Positions 1 through 9,000 of a DNA stretch of 22,705 bases are shown here, piece after piece (position 1 is the stretch's first letter; the number at the start of each line of letters is the position of its first letter). This DNA comes from Reticulitermes lucifugus (taxonomy: Eukaryota; Arthropoda; Insecta; Blattodea; Rhinotermitidae), in the NCBI GenBank assembly GCA_026260175.1, contig JAKCWW010009941.1, positions 1-22,705 of the forward strand, read 5' to 3'. A model generated the notes under the pieces. The model ran no database searches and had not been told where the DNA came from. It saw nothing but the letters and a program-made list of their open reading frames with translations. Position numbers and translations under genes: made by a program.

Positions 1-26
1 ACCGGGTGAAAACCCAATTGCAGTAA

Positions 27-27
<1 letters not shown>

Positions 28-60
<33 letters not shown>
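28..60. repeat. (TAA)n microsatellite
   Basis: About eleven uninterrupted TAA units close to the left edge. Confidence 0.95.
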
Positions 61-61
<1 letters not shown>

Positions 62-485
62 TTGTCTGCAGAGATTGATGAATACCATGAAAAGCCTCAG
101 CCAGGATATCTGGCAGACTGTCAACATTTGAAGGCGTACATTCTGAATACTTGTCTGTAATACAACCACACACCAATCCATTCAACTGGCAAAAAGTATG
201 TCAGTGTTGGCAGTCTGGCTACTGTCACATTTCAGAACTATAAAGCTCTCTTACAAAATACAAGTGTCATGGTGTAATGGTATTTAAAATGTCCCTGAAT
301 TGAATCTCAACTGTAAGACCAACAATTCTGAGTGAAAATTTTTCATTTTTTACTCATGCAATTAGTATAGCGACTCAAAATAAACCACTTCCTTTCCCAT
401 TCACTGTTAGGTAAGACAGATTATCAATAGGCATTCATTCCATGGACATTGTCCCATACACATACAGGCTTGTGAAACAGTGTGT
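61..485. other. Left-edge stretch without recognisable gene
   Basis: AT-rich single-copy-looking DNA with only short, unsupported open frames. No exon, RNA gene or repeat was recognised. Confidence 0.5.
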
Positions 486-560
486 ATCAAAGGTGCACCC
501 AAGGGGGGGAGGAGGGCTGCCGGGCTGCAGCCCCCTCCAAAACCCCCAAAACCGAAATTT
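486..560. repeat. G-run/C-run asymmetric tract, probable old repeat
   Basis: The plus strand has a G-rich block at 503-524 with four runs of at least three G separated by short loops, then a palindrome GGGCTGCAGCCC at 522-533, then C runs to about 553. The first block fits a G-quadruplex pattern. The tract makes the minus-strand frame read Gly/Phe/Pro-rich (FGFGGFGGG), which is compositional and not a protein. It resembles G-rich ends of old interspersed repeats, but I cannot name one. Confidence 0.4.
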
Positions 561-860
561 AAAAAACACAGATTTTGTAGATATTGTAATGAATCAATAA
601 TAGCGTTAGATTTACTTTTTTGAGATTTGTTATTTGGTTTGAATTTTGTTAACATTGCCACTAGAAGTTATTACCTGCGGTGCAGTGAACATTGGCTGCG
701 GTTCACCACACTTTGAAGAATGCTGAGGCGGGAATTCCTTAATTGTTTATTTAAGGGAACTCCACGAGGCAAACGTCCTCATTCACGTTTCAGCAATTTT
801 GTAACGATAACTTAAAGCTCCCGCAAGCTACTACGGTGACGATGAAAAACTTTGGTTTAT

Positions 861-1530
861 GGCTGAGCGTTCAAGGTAAGTCAGCTGTGTTGAATTTTAT
901 ATTTGTTTTGGTAAACACTTACTGGAACGGAGCATTTTGGTATATTAATATTTTGGCGACAGAATTTGAAATTCTAAATTTATTGAGTAATGCGGTACTA
1001 CGATTTATTTATTTTGATGAAAAGGGCGAGCAGTTAATTTAACTTTTACGTGGCAACTTTAATGTGTAAATTGTAAACTAAATTTTGTAAAGTTATTTAT
1101 TTTGTAAATAATACAGATTATTTTATTTTAACTTTAAATTAACTGTACCACTTTTTATACGTTGGCAAATACCTGTTGGGTGCATAGAGCAAAGTGCAGG
1201 CCACCTTTCGCCTGCTGCTAAGAAATTTAACACGCTTGAAAAGGTAGATTGCAACAAAAGCAGAGCAGTTACCGATTGCTGCTTAGATATAAGAATCGGT
1301 TGGTGGCAGCTACTTTAGAAATAGGAGATCCAGTGATTGCCTTATCGGACGTTACCGATAGAACCTCCTTCAGAAAATTGGGCTGCATAGTAGCAACACT
1401 CTGGGGGAGGCACTACAATATTATGGTATCAAAAGTTTTACGTGATTTACCCTTCAGCCGAAATCAGCCACTGAAATTAGCTGATGACTAGTACATTAGA
1501 ATTTTGAAAAAATAAATTGATTAAATTAAA
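861..1530 (+). CDS. Candidate small two-exon gene, unknown product
   Basis: Bases 670-1490 have visibly more CpG than neighbouring DNA. An ATG at 861 (tttATGGCT) opens MAERS and reaches a good donor, TTCAAG followed by GTAAGT, after 874. An open frame of about 80 codons (about 1249-1491, LLLRYKNRLVAATLEIGDP in its first half, ending PLKLADD) stops at TAG 1489-1491. An AATAAA follows at about 1511 and a short A run at about 1528. Joining 874 to 1248 (acceptor ...aaaaggtag) keeps frame, but that acceptor has a poor pyrimidine tract. I do not recognise the product, which has no signal peptide or transmembrane segment. It could instead be a retrocopy or part of a mobile element. Confidence 0.27.
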
Positions 1531-1539
1531 AAAAACAAG

Positions 1540-2240
1540 AAGATAGGACACTGTGATTGAGTCACGGAACATGTAGTTATATTCCTATGTGTATAAATGA
1601 AGCTGCAAACAGTGTTATGTTATACATATGACATGATTTTTATAACATAACTTTTAAAATCAAACATAATTATATACAGCCTCAGGGTCAGCCCACCCCA
1701 GTGATAAATTCTGGTGCACACCTGATGTGTATCCCTCAGCTTCTCCTCCTGTCACATGTTAACTTCCAGTATCCACAATCAGTGAACTGTTGCTGCAAGT
1801 TAAGACAGTTACAAAATGACTGTGACATTAGCAGGCCTAGTTTGTAATCTAATTTCAAAACTTCAAACATAATTTTTAAATTGTTTCTATATACATTTCA
1901 CATTTTGTACAATCACTACTTTCATAAGTTATGTTTTATACATTACAACGATATTATTGTTTGTTTATGACATATGTAATAAAATTTCTCTTACCTTGTT
2001 ATACATATTTAACCATTTTATTGCGAGCCCCAAATATACTCATACCCTAGATAGCAGTCTGTGACACCAGTCCTTAAATATGGCATACTTATCTGCAGAC
2101 TATTATAGTGTGTTGTTGTTCACACCGATCATGAATAGCTTCATACTATTCCAGACCTTCATTTTACAACCATTCATGTAATGAATTCCTAAGTGTAATG
2201 AATTTTCATTAGTACGAAAACATATCAAGCCATCCCCAAA
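1540..2240. other. AT-rich stretch without gene
   Basis: No supported exon. The only structure noted is a perfect 11-base inverted repeat (gttatgttata at 1614-1624 and its complement at 1641-1651) with a 16-base spacer, possibly the remnant of a small foldback element. Confidence 0.4.
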
Positions 2241-2244
2241 CTGG

Positions 2245-2390
2245 TTGTCTACAGGGTGTACTATAATATGTGTGTTCCAACGTTTTGGAGGAAGATGCTG
2301 CCTCCATCTTCAGGATGACTGAATTTGGTTCATGAGGATGCTGAATTCAGAATATGGAGGCAGCATGTTCATATTCAGGGTGACCAAACG
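2245..2390. mobile_element. Foldback element, member of the CTGCCTCCATCTTC family
   Basis: The segment contains a perfect 13-base inverted repeat (atgctgcctccat at 2295-2307 and its complement at 2354-2366) and the phrase ccaacgttttggaggaagatg also seen at 5222-5245. The same core, a GCTGCCTCCATCTTCAGG-like sequence, recurs at 5240, 9345 and 21249. There is no coding capacity. It is probably a non-autonomous hairpin element or two inverted copies of one short repeat. Confidence 0.55.
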
Positions 2391-2399
2391 AACCCATTA

Positions 2400-3045
2400 C
2401 ACTACACAGTGTAAAACAAACACCCTCTCCCCCATCTCACACAGCAAGCCATATGTTTGTGCAGTGTTCTCCATACTTCTCTGACAGTTACATTCAAAAA
2501 GAGTGGTCACAATTCAAAATTGCATACTGTCACATGAAGTTTAGCCCTGTTTTTGTTACTCCATTTTCAGTGCCTCTAAATTTCATTGACAGATACATAA
2601 TTCGGTTAACTTAAATATAATTCATTGTAGCCATTTATGAACTCTGATTCTTTCTTTTTGTGGCTGACAGATGATTTCACTATTTTTAGGCTTTACTAAA
2701 ACCCTGAATTTAAAGAATTAATATGCAATCACATTAATGCAAAATTCATTCATGTCAAGAGCTGCAGTAGCTGGAGAATACCTGTACTCTGTTGTTTGTC
2801 ATGTACTGTTAGCCATTTTCACGAGTTTTATCTCATAAATTTCTGGCTTACATTACTTAATATCCTTCATGCTGTTCGTTTTTTTTTTAATTATAACCAT
2901 TCATTTAGAATTAATTACCATTTACAGTCTACAGTATTCAAGCAATAAACCCTCTGGTTTGCTCTGATTCAGAATTAAATATGAACTAATTCATTCTTAG
3001 ACATTCAGAAGGACTACAACATCAGAATGGCCCATTATCAGACTT
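2400..3045. other. Stretch without recognisable feature
   Basis: AT-rich, with no frame longer than noise and no repeat that I recognise apart from short T runs near 2880. Confidence 0.5.
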
Positions 3046-3049
3046 ATAT

Positions 3050-3175
3050 CTAGAGAGGAAAAAACAACAGACTAACATGGACATACATCCATACCTCAAG
3101 TGGGATTCAAACACATATCAACAGTATTTAAGCACTCAAAGACCATAACACCTTACAATTATCAATTACTTTTCA
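3050..3175 (-). mobile_element. Possible degenerate tRNA-derived SINE
   Basis: Read on the minus strand, the segment has a B-box-like gtttgaatcccac (plus strand near 3100-3112) preceded by a run resembling the body of a tRNA-derived SINE head. No poly-A tail or target duplication was identified. Confidence 0.3.
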
Positions 3176-3489
3176 TTATAATAAATAAATACATGTGTAC
3201 ATTACATAAAGCATCCATTTTAAAGTGGAACCCACACATATGAACTACATTATCAGGCTGTGTATGACTCATTCCCCATTGTTTAATAATGCCAGCTCAG
3301 TCGTCTGTGCTCACGGCCACAAAATTGCTTAGTTAGAAACCACACAAATTTACAGTTGGACAAAAACTCCAGGAGGTTGACTGTGTTGTGTTGAGTACAG
3401 GTTTGTAACTGGTTTTGTGAGGCAATGTGCAGTGGTAAAGTTGGTCCACTGCTAATTGATTCTACAAATAAGATTCCTTAAGTGGCCAT

Positions 3490-3960
3490 TGTATTAAGAA
3501 TAACTGGTCCGACTTTTTTTTCAACACAATAAAGTGACAAAGGTACACTGGACAAATTCTCACACCATTTGTTATCTAAGTTATAAGGAAGAGGTCTACG
3601 GGTCTTTCCAGCAAGGCAATACAACTGCCCATACAGCCAATAACTGAATAGTTGCCTTACATAATATTTTGGGGGACCAAATAATTAGTCAAAATTTGTC
3701 GCCCCTCATTTACCCACTCTGATAGCATATGACTATTGTCTGTAGGTATGTTTGAAAGACAGCACATACAAAAACAATCCACACACATAGGATAAGCTTA
3801 AGAAATAATCATGCCAGCAGTATCAGCAGTTTCTAGATAAGAATTTCTAACAGTTCTTAATATGTTGTTAACCAGGTGTCAAGCTTGTCTGAGAGTTGAA
3901 GGAGGTCATTTCCAACACCTGCTTTCACATGCAGTGAGTTAAAATGTATGTACATAATAT
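3490..3960 (+). pseudogene. Decayed Tc1/mariner (IS630) transposase fragment
   Basis: Conceptual translation with frame changes gives TGPTFFFNTIK, then FQQGNTTAHTA (3605-3637), then LGDQIIS, and near the end a GGHFQHLL-like stretch. These match, in order, the GPxFF, FQQDxATAHTA, FGDRIIS, DLTPCDYYLWG and C-terminal GGHFQHLL landmarks of insect Tc1/mariner-type transposases. Stops and frameshifts are frequent. The catalytic Asp expected after FQQ reads Gly here (GGC where GAC is usual), and the WPPRSPDLTP region is scarcely recognisable. Terminal inverted repeats were not found. The relic is certainly inactive. Confidence 0.72.
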
Positions 3961-3964
3961 TCAT

Positions 3965-4500
3965 TATATATTTTTATTATATAACAACAAAATCTGTTAA
4001 TGTTGATTCTATGAGAGGGTTCTACTTTAAGCTGGACACACTGTACTGTATATTTATCTTCCCCTACTATTACTTTTATCTCCATTATCTTGTTCTCCAC
4101 CTGACATATAGTTCCTAAAACTATAAGGAAGGAATAACACTCAAATTAAGAAACTAAATACACCCACATAATTGAAAAAGAGACTGTGAATGAGAATTCA
4201 AATCACATCCAAAAATTCCATCGCAATATTTGCACACTGCTTTAAAAGCCATGGCTAACAAATATGCTGGCAAGGGTATGGAGCAAATTTCATCATTCCT
4301 TTGAGTGGTCTGTGCTCAGTCCATGGCAGGAAATAGAAAACAGACAGGATCATTACATTTTACACATATTAGATTATCCTAGGTCACCCTATCTCTAATT
4401 ACTGCCTTTGAATTAATAGAAAATTGAATTTCCTGTAACAAATTTCTACATAATGAGTGAATTTCATGGAATATGTCCTTTTATAAAGCAAAGTGCTGGA
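3965..4500. other. Stretch without recognisable feature
   Basis: AT-rich; no supported coding region, RNA or repeat. Confidence 0.5.
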
Positions 4501-4505
4501 GCACA

Positions 4506-4638
4506 CAGTCAACCCCCAATATAGCACCACCACAACTTTTCCCCCCCCCTCCAATACATATTTCAATTCACTGCCACTCTCGATATAAGACCACAAATTG
4601 TAGTGAAAAAACAGTGGCACTATATCGGGGTTTCACTG
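4506..4638. mobile_element. MITE with CAGT..ACCCC terminal inverted repeats
   Basis: The left end CAGTCAACCCCCAATATAGC and the reverse complement of the right end, CAGTGAAACCCCGATATAGT, form imperfect terminal inverted repeats of roughly 24 to 28 bases around a 133-base element. TA follows the right end; CA precedes the left end, so one copy of a TA duplication may have mutated. CAGTGAAACC ends and a TA target suggest a pogo/Tc1-type non-autonomous element. The interior holds a C10 run at about 4543 and no ORF of its own. Confidence 0.65.
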
Positions 4639-4639
4639 T

Positions 4640-5190
4640 ACATTTTATGAAAACACTTTAATACCAGATTCAAAATATACATGTTTGAACACATACTAAA
4701 AATTCCCACTACAATGATTAGAGTTCCACCAATTTATTCATATAAAATATTTTTCAAGGTAAAAAATTTGAGATGGAGAATTTTGTCAGATCTTTGTAAA
4801 TACTGGAGTGAAGGGGTTAAAGTAAGTTTATTTATGATTACCTTACGATTAGGAGCAGCAAAAGGTACAGAGTAGGATAATAGGGGACAACGATTAAATT
4901 ACACAGTAATTTTCAAGATATGTCACGAGAAAATTAGATACAAATACAGTAACATGATTACCTAATAAACTGTATTACGTACAAAGTATCTACATTAAAT
5001 ACTGTATACTAATAATGATATTTTATGTAAATAATAAAAGTTGTTACTTTTATATACTTTTTCTGATAAGAGAAACACAGTTCTTGGAAGATCATTGTTG
5101 ATATGGTGTAACTTTATAGTTATTATTGTTTTTTAGTCATCTACAAATTTCAATGCACAAGAAACATTACAACTAAGGTTATGGTATTCT
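4640..5190. other. Stretch without recognisable feature
   Basis: Strongly AT-rich; no supported gene or repeat. TTTATT at about 4828 could be a minus-strand AATAAA polyA signal for the spondin-like gene, but it is about 1 kb past the stop and is a very common word in such DNA. Confidence 0.4.
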
Positions 5191-5195
5191 AGAAT

Positions 5196-5395
5196 GCAAT
5201 GCCATAGAGTATGGTATGTACGTACCAACGTTTCAGAGGAAGCTGCTGCCTCCCTCTTTAAGGCCGAAAAGTGAGGCCACTCTTGATCCCTATACCATAT
5301 ACTACTTTCCTTACTCATCTGACTTTTCTACCCTCAAGATGATGAAAGCAGGTTCCACGGGGACGTTGGTACCCATGTACCCTCTATATGGTGTC
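5196..5395. mobile_element. Foldback element with ~65-80 base imperfect arms
   Basis: The left arm (from about 5199, gagtatggtatgtacgtacc then aacgtttcagagg) pairs with the reverse complement of the right arm (about 5315-5392, ending ggtacccatgtaccctctat). Shared blocks in order are GTACCAACGT, GGAA, CTGCT, CATC/CCTC and GAAAAGT, with a short unpaired centre. The core is again the GCTGCCTCC type seen at 2295 and 21249. It lies 3' of the spondin-like gene. There is no coding capacity. Confidence 0.65.
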
Positions 5396-5399
5396 AGAT

Positions 5400-5834
5400 A
5401 CCAGAAGGCCATCCTTAATTTTCACTGCTATAAGAGCCTCAAAATCTAACATGAAAATTATAGATGCTTCAATGTTGTGTTGTACTTGCTCTGGAAGAAA
5501 AATATATTAAAATTAGGAACTTGTGTAAGTACAGTGAAGTTATTAGTTACCTCCTATTTAAGTTCTATAAAAAAGTATGCAAAGGAGACGCTGTTGTGGT
5601 CAAATGGGTACCATTCCAGCTTTGAATCAATGGCAAGAATATAGCCACAATGCTGGAAAACAAGCCCACACACTCTGCACTTGTATTGTCCTATGGTAGG
5701 TGACAGAATTAAAGGTATGCCCTGTATCATGTGAAGACTTATGCACATCATATCCAAGATGGTGGTGGTCCATGTGTTGTTCAATGCCCAGCCCCATTAA
5801 TCTGTCCTAATCTGTGTGATGACTTTGGCAAAAC
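5400..5834. other. 3' flank or 3' UTR region of the spondin-like gene
   Basis: This is the sequence downstream of the stop on the minus strand. It probably holds 3' UTR or a 3' UTR intron. No polyA signal could be fixed and the open frames present have no recognisable content. Confidence 0.4.
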
Positions 5835-5843
5835 ACTTACCTG
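5835..5843 (-). promoter_or_regulatory. Consensus splice donor just after the stop codon
   Basis: CAG followed by GTAAGTG lies six bases after the TAA of the spondin-like gene. It is the best donor match in the gene. If used, the 3' UTR contains an intron and the terminal exon is further left. The stop would then be only nine bases from the junction, which is not expected to trigger nonsense-mediated decay. I could not identify the acceptor or a polyA signal for it. Confidence 0.5.
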
Positions 5844-5846
5844 TTT

Positions 5847-6028
5847 TTAGTTGTTACAAGGCAGTACTTCACATGGTATGACTTCCAGACGTGAACCACA
5901 TGGCAGCCCACCTCCACTGCTGGTAACCACCACACTCCTGGTTCTCTGCCGCACACCATGCCTCCCACATGTGAGGGAGCAAGGTGACCAAGACGACCAT
6001 TCTGACAAAATGCAGTCAACAGGTTCAA
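5847..6028 (-). CDS. Terminal coding exon: last TSP1 repeat and stop
   Basis: The exon encodes VEPVDCILSEWSSWSPC, CSLTCGRHG, VRQRTRSVVV, GGGLPCG and ends IPCEVLPCNN with a TAA stop at 5847-5849. The six TSP1 cysteines are present. CGRHG has one more residue between the Gly pair than the CGRG or CGKG seen in the other repeats. The acceptor is ttacatttttcctacag, entering with two bases that complete a Val codon. After the stop come AAA and CAG, then a consensus donor GTAAGT at 5835-5840, so the 3' UTR may be spliced. The protein ends at the last TSP1 cysteine, as expected for a complete C terminus. Confidence 0.87.
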
Positions 6029-9000
6029 CTGTAGGAAAAATGTAAATTTCCTTTACTAATGCTCTTCTTCGTTTGACATTTCCGCTTTCACGTGGATCAT
6101 CTAATTGTAATATTATCACAACAAAATCTTACCAGACGTGCTGTAAGCTGTAAAAAGCACCCTACCAAGTCGCTAGTATTTGTGCAACAGCCACAAAAGG
6201 CTCCAAAAGGGATAACAGTGTCCAGGTTAATGGAATTATAAGATATGCAAGCCAAACAAAAAGTGCTGGGAAGAATTTATGATAGCTTGTTTCCTTGAAA
6301 TCCTTTACTCTATTCAGTGAGCCTATCAGAAACTATGAACTAATAATTGTACTATTTACTGACTGATTAATGTAGGTACATAATGACTGCTAGTGTGAAT
6401 TCTGAGTTAAATTTGTCAAACAGAACCTCAAAATTTCACACCTTCACTGCTTAACATATATGTGTATGAAACAGAGTTCATCAGTATCTGCAGGTATGTT
6501 TATTTACCATCTCCATACAAACTTTCGCACGTTTCCTACAATACTTTATTAGTTACTGCTACAAACCAAAACTTAACATAGATTTCATGAGTTCAAAACT
6601 TTCTGGTTTTACATTTAAGCAAGAAAGAAAACAAATTTCCATAACAAAAGATATATATTTTCTGAAAATCTGTTACCACACATCATTTCAGGACCCTTCA
6701 CTAAGAGGCGGTGATGTCATTCACAGAACTTCATATGATCGTCACATGGGTATCGGTAATAATAAATTGGAATGTACAAATTTAAGTGGCTCTACTGGCT
6801 TGAAATTAATAATCCCTAAACTAGATTGAAAGTTACTGGGATGAAACTGATAAATCTGAAATCTTGAAACATTATCATATGCTGTCTTCTACATAAAATA
6901 CAAAAGTAAGGACAGTCAAAATTGTGTAAAAGTTCAAGTAAAATGCAGGTATCCTCTGACACATGCAATAGTTGCATTCCCAAAAGTGGTTGCATAGCCT
7001 GAGATCACATAAATCAGATCTGTATTATTTCTTTGGCTTCTTTACAACTAATGTTTACTCAAAAACATATAATTCATGTAACTTTAAGATCACCGAGTTC
7101 AGCTGTTCACAAATCATAATTTTTGGTTTTAGACAAAATGTTATTTTTTTAAGTTTTCAACCAAATAAGTTGAAAATAGTGCCTGTGATTAATTAAGCAC
7201 TATTCCATGAAGGCATATGGGAGAGGGGAGGTATTGCTCCATGCATTCTTAACACTGGCCCTTGATGGTGATGAATGGCCAACTCATGCTGCGGTTACTT
7301 TACCCCCTGGGAAACCATCTGCTGTTAGCAATTGAGTGTAAGACTGAGTGGGTCCTAGTGCCAGTCTCGATGTGATTAAGAGAAAAATATCTACCCCTAG
7401 CGGGAATCAAATCCCAATTTTCTGATTATTCATCCAGTAGTCTAGTCACTATACTGACTGTGAAAAATAATTTGTGTGAAAATGAGGCAATGCAAAGCAC
7501 ATCTAAATTTAAACTGCATAAGTCAGTGTTGTGTGTATACACAGAGACAATCTATCATGTATGTGTATGACACACTGGACAATCTCTGAAAGTACATCTG
7601 TCATACTGCTGTTAAAATGAGTGAGAAGCTTCAGTTTTAACTGAAAACAAAGTTGTAGACTGCACTTTACTTGTGATTGACATTCAAGTTGCGCAGAAGT
7701 TATAGCACACATAGACTTGAAACACGAGTGTGAGCTGCTTGCACAAGACTGAAGCAAGATAAGTAACTGAATTAGAATGAATGGAAAAAGACTTTTTAAA
7801 AGCTCTGTTAGCAAAAATGCCAAAGAGCTGACATGACACATTTTGCTGCACACAGTACACACACACACATATATAGTACCTTTCTGAAGTGGGCTAGCAT
7901 CTCCCCATGTTGGATTGTCATCAGTTACACTTTCCAAATCTGCAAATAGCAATATTTCTTAATAAATATTCATTGATACAGATCAGAATAACCTTTAATT
8001 TTCCCAGACTCAACATTTCAGTGAATATTTACCTGTAGTTTGTTTAACAATTTTGTCAATAACTCAGAATATAAAGCACTGAATGCATGGATGATAGTGA
8101 ATAATGAATTTGAAAATATATGAAAGGAAGTGGTTGTGTAAGTTACTTGGAGTGACTCAGAATAATAATGAAAAGCCTCGGAACAGCCAGTGTCTCGGCT
8201 GAGATTTTCACAGGCACCTTCCTAATAAAAGTCAGAAGCATTATTGGCTGGGCCAACTTGCTCAGTACACATTTTAATAAAATACGGTATAATATACGCG
8301 TCCACATGTAAGCCATGCCATAGATCAGACAGTTAGATGCCAATTTCTCAGTGTAATGCTTCAGGTGACTTCATGGTGGACCAAGTACCACTGGATCAGG
8401 TTTCTCTCTGAATGAGTTTCATCATCATTCCCGTGCTAATCATTGTTCCACTACTGCTCCATACTCCTCTGTCACCGCACCCTGAGATATTTCAAAGCCC
8501 TTAGCAGGCAAAACAATAGTGCATCTGTGATCCTTAAACTGGGCATGCCATCTGATCTGGCACTTTGGTTAGAAAGTATGGAAGTTAAATTTAACAATTT
8601 ATACGTTCTAATAAAATTGTACCATACAAAACATAAGAATACTTTATTACACTCAATGTATATCATTCTTGTCAAAATATAAACTATTTACTGATTAATT
8701 CAAAATACTGACTTCAGTGGGAACACATTTCCTGTAATGCCACCCATTTCTCTAACAACAAAACTTAACTCACAGGTAAAATATCACTTACTTCAAAAAT
8801 CAACTAATTAACCAAACAAATAAGTAATTCGTGACAAAAGGACTCTCTAGAAAATGTGTTACACAGCCAATCAAGAAAGTCCCTACCTTTTAGAATCCAA
8901 AGGTTCATTACAGTGTTCACAAAAGCTCACCACTGGACCATGTTCTGAGCTAATGTAATCCAGTCTACACCCTTGCATTATACTTTTCTAAGAACAATTT

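Noticed and set aside
7509..7879. Longer reading of the minus-strand frame beyond the 60-nt linker exon
   Set aside because: It passes a donor into an (AC)n run and gives a low-complexity Cys/Leu/Ser peptide with no domain.
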